DNA of 64,000 bases from Desulfosediminicola ganghwensis (GCF_005116675.2 NZ_CP050699.1:682001-746000), one strand, 5' to 3'. Shown: positions 27,636-40,760, counted from the stretch's first letter. The notes: generated by a model from the sequence alone, not told the origin. Program-made: numbers and translations.

Positions 27636-28766
27636 ATGCCGCTTCATTGCACTATCACCAAGAACAATTTCCTTGAAGGCTTGAACAGCCTGCAAAACAT
27701 CACCAACAAAAAAGGTACCCTGGCCATACTTTCAAATGTGCTCATAAAGGCTAAGAGCAATGGTCTTGAATTGACAGGTACTGACCTTGAAGTTGGTCTC
27801 AGGCTTTTTGTACCTGCCGATGTCCAGAATGAGGGTTCTATTACTTTACCCTGTAAAAAAATATTCGAGATTGTACGGGAATCAGGTTCAGACACCATCA
27901 CTATCGAGGAAACTGAAAATAGCTGGGTAGTTATTACAGCCGGACACAGCACCTATAACCTCGCTGGCATGGCCAGTGACGAGTATCCCGATTTTCCTGA
28001 ATATCAGGATGACAGTTTTGTATCGTTTGAATCCTACGTCTTTCTTGAACTGATTGATAAAGTCATATACTCCATTGCCAGCGAGCAGGAGAATATCTAC
28101 TCTCTTACTTCAGTTCTCTTTGAAAAAGAGCAACGTGACGGTGTTTCCTACCTCAAGATGATTTCTTCAGACGGACATCGCCTTTCCATTATGGAAAAAG
28201 ATGTTGCCTCTGATATTGAACAGTTACAGCTCAATGAAGTCACTCTTATTCCCAAAAAAGGAATCCAGGAGTGGAAAAAATTCTGTGAAGATCGTGATAC
28301 GATCGAGATCTCTTTTGAAGAGAAGCAGCTGGTGGTGAGAGAAGGCCAGGCTGTTATGGTAATCCGGTTAAAGCAGGGTGATTTTCCACAGTACCAGGCA
28401 ATTGTTGACGCTGTTCAGCTCGAAAATTGCGCTCGAATCAATCGAATTCCGTTCCTTGAGTCTCTGAAGAGAATCAATCTGTTTACCGAAGATATGTTTC
28501 ACACCATTCAGTTGCAGATTGACAACGAGAAGATGGTCTTGACTTCGCAAAATGCAGATATTGGTAATGCCAAGGATATCCAGGAGATAGAGTACCCTGG
28601 TGAAGCCTTGACCCTTGGTTTTAATTGCAGGTATTTTATCGAGGCTTTGCAGGCTATGGAGTGTGAGACGCTTGAGGCCTACATCAACTCAAACAATAGC
28701 CCTTGTCTGATCAGGTCAGAGGAAGATACTGGTTTTACAAGTATAATCATGCCAATGCAGTTGTAG
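27636..28766 (+). CDS. dnaN: DNA polymerase III beta subunit (sliding clamp)
   Basis: The 376-residue beta clamp that encircles DNA and tethers polymerase III. It shows the three-domain pattern with LPCKKIFEIVRE, SSDGHRLSIMEK near 182 and a C-terminal CLIRSEEDTGFTSIIMPMQL, the hydrophobic cleft strand. AAAGGAG is seven bases before the ATG. It is the first gene after the origin candidate; dnaA is not upstream and recF does not follow. Confidence 0.96.
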   Translation: MPLHCTITKNNFLEGLNSLQNITNKKGTLAILSNVLIKAKSNGLELTGTDLEVGLRLFVPADVQNEGSITLPCKKIFEIVRESGSDTITIEETENSWVVITAGHSTYNLAGMASDEYPDFPEYQDDSFVSFESYVFLELIDKVIYSIASEQENIYSLTSVLFEKEQRDGVSYLKMISSDGHRLSIMEKDVASDIEQLQLNEVTLIPKKGIQEWKKFCEDRDTIEISFEEKQLVVREGQAVMVIRLKQGDFPQYQAIVDAVQLENCARINRIPFLESLKRINLFTEDMFHTIQLQIDNEKMVLTSQNADIGNAKDIQEIEYPGEALTLGFNCRYFIEALQAMECETLEAYINSNNSPCLIRSEEDTGFTSIIMPMQL

Positions 28767-28813
28767 AAGCGTACTAGGTAACTCGAAACTGCTTTAATCA
28801 TGAAAACTCTTGA

Positions 28814-31240
<2,427 letters not shown>

Positions 31241-31292
31241 CAGAAGATATTTTGGCCGATTAAGGTCCCTAAATAACAGTCTTTATTGAGTT

Positions 31293-33779
31293 ATGACAAA
31301 CGAAATTGAAATTCAACAAGAAGAATTTCCGACGATATCCGTAGAGCAAGAGCTGCAGAAATCGTATCTCGAATACGCCATGAGCGTAATTGTCGGACGT
31401 GCTCTTCCAGATGTTCGTGACGGTTTGAAACCGGTTCACAGGCGTGCCTTGTTTGCCATGAGAGAACTTGGTGTTTTCTATAATCGGCCCTACGTGAAAT
31501 CAGCACGTATTGTCGGTGATGTAATCGGTAAATATCACCCCCATGGCGACTCCGCTGCATACGACACCATCGTTCGAATGGCTCAAAATTTTGCCATGAG
31601 ATACCCGCTGGTAGATGGCCAGGGTAACTTCGGTTCCCTGGATGGTGATTCTCCTGCTGCTATGCGTTACACCGAAGCAAGGATGACGCGTATAGACAGG
31701 GAAATAGTTGCAGATCTTGAGAAAGAAACCGTAGACTGGGTTCCCAACTACGACAACTCTCTGCAGGAACCAGCAGTAATGCCAAGTAAGATCCCGAACC
31801 TTCTGGTAAACGGTTCTTCCGGTATTGCTGTGGGCATGGCGACCAATATTCCACCGCATAATATAACTGAAGTACTCAATGGCCTTATTGCCATGGTGGA
31901 TGATCCGAATATAACTGTGCACGAGTTGATGTCTATCATCACCGGGCCTGATTTCCCTACAGGTGCTCTCATCTGCGGTCGCGCTGGTATTCGTGAGGCC
32001 TATGAAACCGGGCGTGGTGTCATTACCATGCGGGCGTTGACCCATGTTGAAAAATCAAAAAATGGCAAGCGCGAAGCGATCATTATCACAGAAATTCCTT
32101 ATCAGCAGAACAAAGCGCATCTGGTAGAAAAGATCGCAATTCTCGTCAAGGATAAGAAGATAGATTCTATCTCAGAAGTTCGTGATGAATCCGACAGGCA
32201 CGGTTTACGGGTTGTACTGGAACTGAAGAAAGATGAAATAGCAGAAGTGGTCATCAACCAGCTCTACAAGATGACCCCCATGCAGAAGTCGTTTGGTATC
32301 ATTTTTCTGGCGATTGTTAACAATAAGCCAGAAGTACTCAATATTAAACAGATACTGGAACACTTCATTCTTCACCGAAAGGTGGTTGTTTATAGACGAA
32401 CCGCTTTTGAGCTAAACAAAGCCGAAGAGAAAGCACATATTCTCGAAGGTTTGAATATTGCGATTAACAATCTTGATGATGTCGTTGCACTTATCAAGGG
32501 TTCTAAAAATGCGGCGGAAGCAAAAATTGGTCTTATAGAACGATTTGATTTGTCCGAAAAACAGGCTCAGACAATTCTTGATATGCGGCTGCACAGGCTC
32601 ACCGGCCTCGAACGCGAGAAAATCGCAAGTGACTATGCTGATGTTCTGAAAGAGATAGACCGGCTGAGAGAAATTCTTGCCAGTGAAGGACTGGTTATGA
32701 AAATCGTCAGGGATGAGTTAATCGAGATTAAGGAAACATATGGTGATGAACGCCGTACCGAGATTGTCGATGCTGTAGACGAAATTCTACCTGAAGACCT
32801 CATAGCGCCTGAGGATATGGTAGTTACGGTAACCCATTCAGGTTATATCAAACGAAATCCTGTCAATCTCTACAGATCCCAGAACAGAGGCGGTAAAGGT
32901 GTAACAGGGGTTAAAAACATAGAAGAAGATTTTGTGTCTAATCTCTATGTTGCCTCAACTCTCGATACATTTCTCTTTTTCACTAATCACGGAAAAGTAT
33001 TCTGGAGAAAAGTTTATCAATTGCCAATGGCTGGTAGAACAGCCAGGGGTAAAGCAATTGTGAATCTTCTTGAACTGGCGGAGGATGAGAAAGTTGCAGC
33101 AATCCTTCCTGTTGCCTCATTCGAGGATGAAGAGCTCGAAAAAACCATCATGATGGTTACCAGACTGGGCCGCATCAAAAAGACTTCTTTACAGGAGTTC
33201 AACAGGCCACTCAGAAAAGGTAAAAGGGCGCTCACCATAAGAGAGGGCGATGAAATTATCGCAGCTCACATCCTCAATGGAAACGACACCATACTCATGG
33301 TAACCAAAAAGGGTATGAGTATTCATTTCCACGAAGATGACATTCGTACCATGGGTAGAACCGCTGCCGGTGTAACAGGTATGAGGTTAGCCGAAGATGA
33401 TGAAGTGGTCAGTGCAATCGTCGTTTCAAGCGATAATTCCATTTTGATCGTCACTGAAAATGGGTACGGAAAGAGAAGTCCAATCGCTGAGTACAGGATA
33501 CAGAAACGTGGTGGTAAGGGTATCTTTGGTATCAAACAGAGTGAGCGAAACGGTAATGTAATTGCAGCAAAGCTTGTTGATGATGAAGATGAAATCATTC
33601 TTATCTCAGATAGAGGAAAGATGATAAGAATGGATCTTTCCACGGTGAGGGTAATAGGTCGTTCTACTCAGGGAGTCCGTCTCATCAATCTCGAACAGGA
33701 TGAGAAGGTTGTCGGCATGGATTCTGTTGCCAAGGAAGACTCAACCGAAGAAGATGAGTTGGAAGGTGATGAAGAGTAA
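31293..33779 (+). CDS. gyrA: DNA gyrase subunit A
   Basis: The 828-residue breakage-reunion subunit. The active-site Tyr is in [11 protein letters not shown] (near residue 125), preceded by the quinolone-determining region [19 protein letters not shown]. The C-terminal beta-pinwheel carries a GyrA-box QNRGGKG near 530 and ends in an acidic tail. Its stop lies 11 bases inside gpsA, which is unusual for this pair. Residues at the resistance positions are Ser and Ala/Tyr-type; no inference on resistance is made. Confidence 0.97.
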   Translation: MTNEIEIQQEEFPTISVEQELQKSYLEYAMSVIVGRALPDVRDGLKPVHRRALFAMRELGVFYNRPYVKSARIVGDVIGKYHPHGDSAAYDTIVRMAQNFAMRYPLVDGQGNFGSLDGDSPAAMRYTEARMTRIDREIVADLEKETVDWVPNYDNSLQEPAVMPSKIPNLLVNGSSGIAVGMATNIPPHNITEVLNGLIAMVDDPNITVHELMSIITGPDFPTGALICGRAGIREAYETGRGVITMRALTHVEKSKNGKREAIIITEIPYQQNKAHLVEKIAILVKDKKIDSISEVRDESDRHGLRVVLELKKDEIAEVVINQLYKMTPMQKSFGIIFLAIVNNKPEVLNIKQILEHFILHRKVVVYRRTAFELNKAEEKAHILEGLNIAINNLDDVVALIKGSKNAAEAKIGLIERFDLSEKQAQTILDMRLHRLTGLEREKIASDYADVLKEIDRLREILASEGLVMKIVRDELIEIKETYGDERRTEIVDAVDEILPEDLIAPEDMVVTVTHSGYIKRNPVNLYRSQNRGGKGVTGVKNIEEDFVSNLYVASTLDTFLFFTNHGKVFWRKVYQLPMAGRTARGKAIVNLLELAEDEKVAAILPVASFEDEELEKTIMMVTRLGRIKKTSLQEFNRPLRKGKRALTIREGDEIIAAHILNGNDTILMVTKKGMSIHFHEDDIRTMGRTAAGVTGMRLAEDDEVVSAIVVSSDNSILIVTENGYGKRSPIAEYRIQKRGGKGIFGIKQSERNGNVIAAKLVDDEDEIILISDRGKMIRMDLSTVRVIGRSTQGVRLINLEQDEKVVGMDSVAKEDSTEEDELEGDEE

Positions 33780-34779
33780 GCCAGTTGCAGTTATTGGGGC
33801 AGGGTCGTGGGGAACGGCCCTTGCCATGGTACTCTCCTCAAAAGGACATACAGTGAGGCTCTGGGGGCACAATCCTGAGCATATACTTGATATTCAGAAG
33901 GAGAGAGAGAATAAAAAGTATTTACCGGGTTTTCCTCTACCGGAAACACTACAAGCCGTTGATGACTTAGAGAGTTGTCTTGAAGACTGCAAAGTAGTCG
34001 TGATGGTTGTTCCATCACATGGTTTCCGTGCCGTATATGAGCATGTTGTACCGTTATTACAACAAGGGACATGTGTTGTTTCAGCGGTTAAAGGGATAGA
34101 AAACAGCACTCTTATGACCATGACTCAGGTCATGGATGATGTTCATAAATCCTTTGCTGATAAGAATATAGAAACAGCTGTGTTGTCAGGGCCGTCATTT
34201 GCCAAAGAAGTCGCTGCAAATATGCCGACAGCCATAACAATTGGTTGCAAGAGTATAGGTACCGCGAAGATGCTCCAGCAACTTTTTGTAACTGAAAGTT
34301 TTCGTGTTTATGCCAGCACTGATGTTATTGGTCTGGAGATAAGTGCTGCGCTCAAGAACATCGTAGCCGTAGCAGCCGGAATTTGCGACGGCTTAGGGTA
34401 TGGCTTGAATACCAGGGCAGCCCTCATAACCCGGGGTCTTGCCGAGATAACCAGGCTTGGCGTGGCAATGAAAGCTGAAGCGGCTACTTTTTCAGGTTTG
34501 AGCGGCCTCGGTGATCTGGTACTGACCTGCACCGGGGACCTCAGTAGAAACAGGTCTGTTGGCCTGAAGCTTGGCCAGGGCAGAAAGCTCGATGATATTG
34601 TCAATGAAATGAATATGGTGGCTGAAGGGGTCAAGACTACCAAATCATGTTACCATCTCGCCAGGCGCCTTGGTATTGAGATGCCTATTCTTGAACAGGT
34701 CTACGCGATACTCTATGAACAGAAAAATTGTTCTGATGCAGTGCGTGATCTTTTGAGCAGAGAACTGAAAGTTGAATAA
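33769..34779 (+). CDS. gpsA: Glycerol-3-phosphate dehydrogenase [NAD(P)+]
   Basis: A 336-residue enzyme that reduces dihydroxyacetone phosphate to sn-glycerol 3-phosphate for phospholipid synthesis. The Rossmann [13 protein letters not shown] is at the N-terminus; [11 protein letters not shown] near 140, the catalytic Lys in [17 protein letters not shown] and [12 protein letters not shown] follow. I placed the start at ATG 33769, because [15 protein letters not shown] is the family-typical N-terminus; the longer ORF reads into gyrA. It overlaps gyrA by 11 bases. Confidence 0.94.
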   Translation: MKSKPVAVIGAGSWGTALAMVLSSKGHTVRLWGHNPEHILDIQKERENKKYLPGFPLPETLQAVDDLESCLEDCKVVVMVVPSHGFRAVYEHVVPLLQQGTCVVSAVKGIENSTLMTMTQVMDDVHKSFADKNIETAVLSGPSFAKEVAANMPTAITIGCKSIGTAKMLQQLFVTESFRVYASTDVIGLEISAALKNIVAVAAGICDGLGYGLNTRAALITRGLAEITRLGVAMKAEAATFSGLSGLGDLVLTCTGDLSRNRSVGLKLGQGRKLDDIVNEMNMVAEGVKTTKSCYHLARRLGIEMPILEQVYAILYEQKNCSDAVRDLLSRELKVE

Positions 34780-34818
34780 AAAAGGGAGTTGATGGAATGA
34801 CATCAACCCCCTTTTTTT
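34780..34818 (+). terminator. Terminator after gpsA
   Basis: GGGAGTTGATG / CATCAACCCCC stem with a T7 tail, directly after the gpsA stop. It ends the dnaN-gyrB-gyrA-gpsA unit. Confidence 0.9.
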
Positions 34819-34846
34819 ATGTAGATATGACTAAAGTAACTGTTGC

Positions 34847-35521
34847 TTACGTGTTGGACCAGTCGTTATCTTTAAATTCATCATGATCAGGTTTCGGTGG
34901 CTTTTCTTCTAAGAGGCGTTGTTCTAACCACTTGAGAACCTTAGGGATCTCAGCTTTAAATTCGTTTAGAGCTTTTCCTCTATGGCTTACGCTGTTCTTT
35001 CTTGGCATATCAAGCTCGGCGAAGGTCTTGCCGAACTCTTCGAAATAGAAAAGTGGATCATATCCGAATCCATTTTCACCTCGTTTCTCTTCAAGCAGCG
35101 TTCCGGTGCATGAACCTTCGTATGTTAAGGCTGGACCGGATGGAACTGCTATTGAGAGAACACATTTAAAATGAGCAGTTCTATTCTCTTTGCCCTTCAT
35201 TTCCTGCAATAATTTCGAACAATTGTCATCATCAGTGGCGTTCTCACCAGCGTATCGTGCCGAATATACTCCAGGTGCACCGTCAAGCGCGTCAACTACC
35301 AGGCCTGAATCGTCTGCAATAGCCGGAATTCCTAATATTTTCGCTGTGTGAAGAGCTTTTTTATAGGCGTTATCATCAAAAGTTTCGCCATCCTCGATCG
35401 CTTCCGGAATAGGACCAAAATCATCGAGTGATTTCAATTCTACCTGGAAATCTTTGAGAATTTCACGAAACTCCCTAACTTTGTTGGCATTACGGGTAGC
35501 CAGAACGATCATGGAAACCAT
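34847..35521 (-). CDS. rdgB: dITP/XTP pyrophosphatase (RdgB/HAM1)
   Basis: House-cleaning enzyme that hydrolyses deaminated purine nucleoside triphosphates to monophosphates. Motifs: LATRNANKVREF at the N-terminus, ADDSGLVVDAL with the metal-binding Asp pair near 70, GYDPLF near 150 and SHRGKAL near 185. The C-terminus extends about 25 residues past the family core with KPPKPDHDEFKDND. It is the third gene after the NifA-like regulator and queH on the same strand. Confidence 0.93.
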   Translation of the reverse strand: MVSMIVLATRNANKVREFREILKDFQVELKSLDDFGPIPEAIEDGETFDDNAYKKALHTAKILGIPAIADDSGLVVDALDGAPGVYSARYAGENATDDDNCSKLLQEMKGKENRTAHFKCVLSIAVPSGPALTYEGSCTGTLLEEKRGENGFGYDPLFYFEEFGKTFAELDMPRKNSVSHRGKALNEFKAEIPKVLKWLEQRLLEEKPPKPDHDEFKDNDWSNT

Positions 35522-35559
35522 TTCTATTGATCCTTTGAAATAATAAGAGGGGAGTAGGG

Positions 35560-36102
35560 TTATTTTTTCTTACGCAGACGCTTGTCGTATCTTTCCTGCT
35601 CGCTGTAAATACATCCACAATAAGGTTGTCGATACATTCCCAGTTCAATCGATTTATCTATGCCATGCTGCCAGCCGTTGCGGAAATCACGATAAATGAA
35701 ATCTATATTATATTGTTTTGCCAAAGAAAAACCACATTCCTTGAGTTTTTCATGATTTTGATAGCGACTGTACAGGAGAGTTGTGGAAAAAGCATCGAAA
35801 CCCTCTTTGGCAGCACGTGCCGCGGTTTCTTCCATCCTCCAGAGGTAACATACTGCACACCGTTGTGATTCTTTGAAAACTACCTTGCGCAGAAACTCCT
35901 GGAGCCCGTAATCGCCCAGGTCAAGAATGGGAATTCTGTTGTGCTCACAAAACTCACGAAGTGCATTTCTTCTTTTCTTAAACTCTTTGTAGGGATGGAT
36001 ATTAGGGTTGAAGAAAAATGCGGAGATATCAAATTCATCCTTGAGTTCACTGATAGGATGGATTGAGCACGGCCCGCAACATGTATGCAATAAGAGCTTC
36101 AC
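35560..36102 (-). CDS. queH: Epoxyqueuosine reductase QueH
   Basis: A 180-residue QueH (DUF208) protein, which reduces epoxyqueuosine to queuosine at the tRNA wobble position, independent of the QueG type. Cysteine motifs are present: HTCCGPC (residues 7-13), RCAVC near 81 and YCGC near 161, matching the Fe-S and metal ligands of this family. It starts three bases after the stop of the NifA-like regulator, so its ribosome site lies within that gene. Confidence 0.9.
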   Translation of the reverse strand: MKLLLHTCCGPCSIHPISELKDEFDISAFFFNPNIHPYKEFKKRRNALREFCEHNRIPILDLGDYGLQEFLRKVVFKESQRCAVCYLWRMEETAARAAKEGFDAFSTTLLYSRYQNHEKLKECGFSLAKQYNIDFIYRDFRNGWQHGIDKSIELGMYRQPYCGCIYSEQERYDKRLRKKK

Positions 36103-36105
36103 AGA

Positions 36106-37662
36106 TTAGATTTTGTACTTTTTAGGGTCTATATTATATTGATGAATCTTATAATTTATGATCCGAAGACTTGTATCAAGATACTTTGAAGTCTTGGTTT
36201 GATTACCATTGTTCTTCTTTAACCCGTCTATGATAAGCTCTTTTTCGAAGTTTTCAACAGAAGCTGTAAGAGAAAGAGGGTTATCGTCTCCTCGTGGTTC
36301 GGATGTCTGCAGAGTAGGGGGGAGATGTATCCCCTTGATGGTATCCTCGTCACAAATCAGAACTGCGCGCTCAATACAATTCTGGAGTTCACGCACATTT
36401 CCCGGCCAGTGATACTGAATGAGCATATCAATCGCAGAGGTTGATATTCTTCTAATTCTTTTATTGTTTTCCTTGGAAAATTTATCGAGGAAAAATTCGG
36501 CCAGAAGAAGGACATCAGTTCTTCTCTCACGAAGTGGCGGCATGTATACAGGGAAAACATTCAATCGATAGTAGAGGTCTTCCCTGAACGTTCCTTCCTG
36601 CACTGCCTTTTCAAGATCGCGATTGGTAGCAGCAACAAGGCGAACATCGCAATCTATGGATTGGGCTGAACCAAGTCTCTGGAAATTCCGCTCCTGAACT
36701 ACATGTAGCAGTTTAACCTGGACAGAATTGCTTATTTCGCCAATCTCATCCAGAAACAGCGTACCACCTTCCGCCTGTTCAAACCTGCCTATCTTTCTCT
36801 CGTTAGCACCAGTAAAGGCGCCTTTCTCATGACCGAAGAGTTCACTTTCAAGTAAAGTTTCGGGAAGAGCGGAGCAATTCACAACCACAAATGGTTTTTC
36901 AGATCGCTTGCCGTTGTAATGAAGGGCCTTTGCTACCAGGGTTTTTCCTGTCCCGGATTCACCTCTAAGTAGAACTGTGGCGTTGGAATCAACAACCCTG
37001 TGAACCATTTCATAGACATCCTGCATTTTGCTGGAGTTGCCTATGATGTCATTAATCTTGTTCTTCTGTGACAGTTCCCGCTTGAGTTTGAGGTTCTCTG
37101 TATGGAGTTCTTCCTTTTCCCTGTTGACGGTCTGGATACGAATGGAGGTTTGGGCAATCAGGCCGCTTAATACAGTTAAAAACTGAAGATCAGTATTGGC
37201 CTGTTCAGAGAGTCCTTTCTGGTAAATCCGATCGATACTCAGGGCACCGATAACCTGGTTGCCATCCTTGACAGGAACGCAGAGAAATGACCGGTTCTGG
37301 TCTTTGATATCGCCTCTGGAGCGGGTTCTGTTAAGGAACAGAGGCTCTTCAGCAATATGGGGGACTATTATTGGTTCTCCGGTGGCAACAACCCTGCCAG
37401 TAATACCTTCACCAATTTTATATTTACCTCGCTTTCTCCCCTCTGCGGTGATGCCATGGGCAACTTCAATCTCAAGTTTGCCAGTGAGGGGGTTAATGAT
37501 GGTGACTGTACCATTCTCCATCTCTTTCATGTCAGAAAGCAGGGTCATCGTTTTTTCGAGACAATCGCTCAAATCCATTGATGAAGCCAGCTGCTTTGTG
37601 ATTTCATAAAGACAGGTGAGGTCCTGAAGCTGCTTTTCTATTATCAAACTTTCGTCAGGCAT
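36106..37662 (-). CDS. NifA-like sigma-54-dependent transcription activator
   Basis: A 518-residue GAF-AAA+-Fis regulator. The GAF domain (about 20-190) is NifA-like, with GTVTIINP and VAHGI. The AAA+ core has Walker A GESGTGKT, the sigma-54-contacting GAFTGA and Walker [13 protein letters not shown] Fis-type helix-turn-helix lies at the C-terminus ([20 protein letters not shown]). No nif genes are nearby; NifA itself is not proven. It is the first gene of a unit with queH and rdgB. Confidence 0.9.
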   Translation of the reverse strand: MPDESLIIEKQLQDLTCLYEITKQLASSMDLSDCLEKTMTLLSDMKEMENGTVTIINPLTGKLEIEVAHGITAEGRKRGKYKIGEGITGRVVATGEPIIVPHIAEEPLFLNRTRSRGDIKDQNRSFLCVPVKDGNQVIGALSIDRIYQKGLSEQANTDLQFLTVLSGLIAQTSIRIQTVNREKEELHTENLKLKRELSQKNKINDIIGNSSKMQDVYEMVHRVVDSNATVLLRGESGTGKTLVAKALHYNGKRSEKPFVVVNCSALPETLLESELFGHEKGAFTGANERKIGRFEQAEGGTLFLDEIGEISNSVQVKLLHVVQERNFQRLGSAQSIDCDVRLVAATNRDLEKAVQEGTFREDLYYRLNVFPVYMPPLRERRTDVLLLAEFFLDKFSKENNKRIRRISTSAIDMLIQYHWPGNVRELQNCIERAVLICDEDTIKGIHLPPTLQTSEPRGDDNPLSLTASVENFEKELIIDGLKKNNGNQTKTSKYLDTSLRIINYKIHQYNIDPKKYKI

Positions 37663-37801
37663 TGTTTTGTATAGTATTGATTTTAGCAGTGGGATATACT
37701 GTGGCCCACAAGGAATTCCCTAAATTGGAAGGTTTGTAGAAAGGATATTACAAAAATGTGACTATTTTTTAAATACTTTTCTTTACAGTGCATACAGATT
37801 G

Positions 37802-37830
37802 TTGACATTAGCCACCGCTAATGGTACAAG
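37802..37830 (+). promoter_or_regulatory. Promoter of the tRNA-Ser pair
   Basis: TTGACA at 37802-37807, a 17-base spacer and TACAAG at 37825-37830, followed by tRNA-Ser at 37842. Confidence 0.65.
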
Positions 37831-37841
37831 ATAACCCGCAT

Positions 37842-37927
37842 GGAGGGATGGCCGAGTGGTTTAAGGCGGCGGTCTTGAAAACCGTTGTACGAAAGTACCG
37901 TGGGTTCGAATCCTACTCCCTCCGCCA
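37842..37927 (+). tRNA. tRNA-Ser (anticodon TGA)
   Basis: An 86-base class II tRNA with encoded CCA. The acceptor GGAGGGA pairs with TCCCTCC, G is the discriminator base, the anticodon loop reads CTTGAAA, the variable arm is long and GGTTCGAATCC closes the T arm. Confidence 0.97.
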
Positions 37928-37940
37928 TTTAAATATTCTT

Positions 37941-38033
37941 GGAGAGATGACCGAGTTGGCCGATGGTGCTCGCCTGCTAAGCGAGTGTGGGGGTAACACT
38001 CCACCGAGGGTTCGAATCCCTCTCTCTCCGCCA
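37941..38033 (+). tRNA. tRNA-Ser (anticodon GCT)
   Basis: A 93-base class II tRNA, CCA encoded, 13 bases after the first. The anticodon loop is CTGCTAA and the variable arm has a stem GTGGGGGTAACACTCC-type loop. It probably shares the first gene's transcript. Confidence 0.97.
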
Positions 38034-38039
38034 GATAAT

Positions 38040-38082
38040 AAAAGCCTGATATCTCTTTTGCAGATATCAGGCTTTTTTATTT
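38040..38082 (+). terminator. Terminator after the tRNA-Ser pair
   Basis: AAAGCCTGATATCT / AGATATCAGGCTTT stem and a T-rich tail, seven bases after tRNA-Ser(GCT). Confidence 0.9.
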
Positions 38083-38214
38083 TATAGCTACTCATAATCT
38101 AGTTTAAAGAACTAAAGGGTAAGACCAAAACCGCTGTGGGTAATGGCTGGTTGTCCTTGGTGGTTTGTACCATGCCAGTTATGAGTCTCATTTTAGACAT
38201 ACATGCAATTTGTG

Positions 38215-38268
38215 AAAAAAAAAAGCCGATAGTTCCATCATATTAGATGAAGCTATCGGCTTTTTTTT
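38215..38268. terminator. Bidirectional-type terminator upstream of the SH3 gene's end
   Basis: AAAAGCCGATAG and its complement flank a stem-loop, with A-run on the left and T-run on the right. It is placed to end the leftward SH3 gene. Confidence 0.8.
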
Positions 38269-38285
38269 GGAAAAAAGGTTCCCGG

Positions 38286-38738
38286 CTACCTTTGCCACAT
38301 TAACGTTTCTTTAATCCATCCCTCCAGTCCGCTCTCATGGCGTACTTTGATCCATCCTGACTTGCTGTCGAGCTTACGGAAAACCACTCCGTAAAATGCT
38401 TTACCAACAATATCGTATCTCGTGGATGGGCCGCTACGGATATTGATTTTTTTGTCTGTCCCTTTGTGTGATTTAACGATCACAAAAGAATCACCGGAAA
38501 GAAGTGAGGTGTGTATCCACCCGGTATCCTTCTCAAAATCTCTGACCTTTATCCACTCACCTTTTCTCTCAACAACGCGCAGTGGAAATCCATTGCCATA
38601 TGCCCATTTTATATCAAAACCTACCCCCGGGCCCGAACGAAGGTTAACATTGTCACCCTTAACGCTGAGGGTTTCTGAAAATGAGGGTTGTGCAATAAGG
38701 AAAAAGAAAAGTGTGAAGAAAAAAGCTCTTATAATCAT
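38286..38738 (-). CDS. Secreted protein with two bacterial SH3 domains
   Basis: A 150-residue exported protein. The signal peptide ends at PSFS-ETLS (about residue 22). Two SH3-like repeats follow, each with the NLRSGPG/NIRSGPSTRYDIV and WIKVR motifs (about 30-90 and 95-148). Such domains are thought to bind cell-wall peptides. It is not linked to a catalytic domain. It is the gene after parB on the same strand, beyond a hairpin at 38762-38796. Confidence 0.85.
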   Translation of the reverse strand: MIIRAFFFTLFFFLIAQPSFSETLSVKGDNVNLRSGPGVGFDIKWAYGNGFPLRVVERKGEWIKVRDFEKDTGWIHTSLLSGDSFVIVKSHKGTDKKINIRSGPSTRYDIVGKAFYGVVFRKLDSKSGWIKVRHESGLEGWIKETLMWQR

Positions 38739-38761
38739 ATTTCGTTTAGGAGATGTATGAT

Positions 38762-38796
38762 TAGCCCGACTCTAAATGTAATAAAGAGCCGGGCTA
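38762..38796. other. Hairpin between parB and the SH3 gene
   Basis: TAGCCCGACTCT and AGAGCCGGGCTA (one mismatch) with an 11-base loop. No clear T-run follows, so termination is uncertain. Confidence 0.5.
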
Positions 38797-38903
38797 TGAA
38801 TTGAAACGTTGTCAGATTATCAATATTACAGAGCTTTCAGAAATACTAGGAAATATGCACTGACGTCAAGCTAAAGCTTTGCAGAGACGTAGTAAAATCA
38901 GAA

Positions 38904-39782
38904 CTATTCCTGGATTTCGTTCATGATAACAGAAATTAGTCGCTCCAGGTCGTCTGGAGAGTAATACTCTATTTCGATTTTCCCTCTGCTGCCGGCCTGA
39001 TTGATAGCAACTTTAGATGAGAGCCTGTTCGTGAGTTGATTAACCAGGGATTTGCAGTATGTCACTGGAAGCTCATTCGCATCCTTATTCTGCGGTGATG
39101 ATTGGGACGGTTTACTGATGGCGGTGAGTTTCCTGACAGCTTTTTCTGTCTGACGAACAGAAAGGGCCTTTTTAATGATCTGATCACGAACGTCCTTCAT
39201 GGCACCAAGATCATCTGAAAGACGGAGAAGTGCACGTGCGTGACCCTCTGAGAGGGTACCCTGAACCAGGTCCTGCTTTATAAAATCAGGAAGGTTTAGT
39301 AATCTCAGCATGTTGGATATAGTTGATCTTTTTTTACCAACCCGTTTTGCTGTTTCTTCCTGTGTATAACCAAACTTTTGAATAAGTTTGTTATATGCCT
39401 CTGCTTCCTCAATCGGGTTAAGGTCGGTTCTCTGAATATTTTCTATGAGAGCGAGTTCAAGCAGGGTATCTTCGGCCTCAACATCCATAACAACAACTGG
39501 TACTTTATCCAGACCAGCGAGTTTAGATGCACGAAGCCTGCGCTCCCCAGCTACTAACTCATAACCATCTTCATTTGAAGAGACGGTAACGATGAGAGGC
39601 TGGATGACTCCATTCTCACGGATAGAATCAGATAATTCTTTGAGATTGTCTTCGTCAAAGTGGACACGTGGCTGGAATTTGTTTGGAGCAATTCTGTCAA
39701 TGTCACACTCGAAGTACTTCTCTTCTTCATCGTTGCCAAATAGAAGTCCCACCCCTTGTCCTAATCCAGTTGTTTTCGCCAC
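38904..39782 (-). CDS. parB: Chromosome-partitioning protein ParB (CTPase)
   Basis: A 292-residue ParB/Spo0J. The N-terminus carries the CTP-binding GERRLRASKLAG motif near 80 and the LIENIQRTDLNPIEEA segment. A helix-turn-helix with YTQEETAKRVGKKRSTISNMLRL binds parS. The start is GTG with AGAGG upstream. It follows parA by six bases. Two parS-like sites lie just beyond, flanking nadB. Confidence 0.95.
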   Translation of the reverse strand: MAKTTGLGQGVGLLFGNDEEEKYFECDIDRIAPNKFQPRVHFDEDNLKELSDSIRENGVIQPLIVTVSSNEDGYELVAGERRLRASKLAGLDKVPVVVMDVEAEDTLLELALIENIQRTDLNPIEEAEAYNKLIQKFGYTQEETAKRVGKKRSTISNMLRLLNLPDFIKQDLVQGTLSEGHARALLRLSDDLGAMKDVRDQIIKKALSVRQTEKAVRKLTAISKPSQSSPQNKDANELPVTYCKSLVNQLTNRLSSKVAINQAGSRGKIEIEYYSPDDLERLISVIMNEIQE

Positions 39783-39788
39783 TATATG

Positions 39789-40568
39789 CTACCTCTGATT
39801 TTGTAAAAATTCTTTTCCAAGTTGAATATACGCTTTTGCGCCTTTCGACCGAATATCGTACTGGATAACCGATTGACCATGACTTGGACACTCACTTAGC
39901 CGAACATTTCTTGGTATAACAGTTTTGAAGAGCTGCTCTGCGAAATGACGCTGAATCTCATCTGCAACCTGGTGTGTGAGTTTATTGCGGGTATCATACA
40001 TGGTGAGCAATAATCCTTCGATGTACAAAGAACTGTTGAAAGTCTTTTTAACAGAACGTATTGTATTTACGAGTTGAGCTAGCCCTTCCATAGCGAAATA
40101 CTCGCACTGCATGGGTATAAGCACCGAGTCCGAAGCAGTGAGTGCGTTAACGGTCAAGAGACCTAACGATGGCGGACAATCTATAAGGATATAATCGTAA
40201 TTGTCCTTCACCGATTTGAGAATTGACTTTAATGCCTGTTCTCTCGACTCTCTTCCAACTAATTCGATCTCTGCTGCTACCAAATCGATATTAGCCGGAA
40301 CGAGATCTAAATTCTTAATACTGGTTTTTGTTACGGCATCAGCAATACTGCAACTTCCAACAAATGCACCGTAAAGATTTGCCTTGAGAGAGCGGGAATC
40401 AACTCCAACACCACTTGACGCATTGCCCTGTGGATCTGAATCAATAAGTAAAACTTTTTTTCGTTTTTTTGCCAGGGCAGCGGCAAGATTGATTGAAGAA
40501 GTTGTCTTTCCTACTCCACCTTTTTGATTGGCAACAGCAATTGTTTTACACGATGTTGGCATCGACAT
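39789..40568 (-). CDS. parA: Chromosome-partitioning ATPase ParA/Soj
   Basis: A 259-residue Walker-type ParA ATPase. The deviant Walker A KGGVGKTTSS is at about residues 16-25, Walker A' LIDSDPQGNAS near 40 and Walker B ILIDCPPSLGLLT near 127. There is no N-terminal HTH, so it is of the chromosomal Soj type. GGGGGG precedes the ATG at 40568; an ATG at 40562 is alternative. It is divergent from nadB. Confidence 0.95.
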   Translation of the reverse strand: MSMPTSCKTIAVANQKGGVGKTTSSINLAAALAKKRKKVLLIDSDPQGNASSGVGVDSRSLKANLYGAFVGSCSIADAVTKTSIKNLDLVPANIDLVAAEIELVGRESREQALKSILKSVKDNYDYILIDCPPSLGLLTVNALTASDSVLIPMQCEYFAMEGLAQLVNTIRSVKKTFNSSLYIEGLLLTMYDTRNKLTHQVADEIQRHFAEQLFKTVIPRNVRLSECPSHGQSVIQYDIRSKGAKAYIQLGKEFLQNQR

Positions 40569-40744
40569 TCAACCCCCCAGATAGAATAAATAGGAATATA
40601 ATTAGAATATCTAAACGAAATTCCATTGTTGAACAATGTTTTTCCACATATTGAGCTAATCTTCTGCCATTTTTTATGATTTTTGGTAAAAACCGCTGTA
40701 AATTTACAATCAAAAGCTGTTCTTAAAAAAACTAATTAACGAAT

Positions 40745-40760
40745 TATTTCACGTGAAACA
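40745..40760. promoter_or_regulatory. parS-like site, 15 of 16 matches
   Basis: TATTTCACGTGAAACA differs from the consensus TGTTTCACGTGAAACA at one position. It sits between the divergent parA and nadB starts. Confidence 0.85.
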
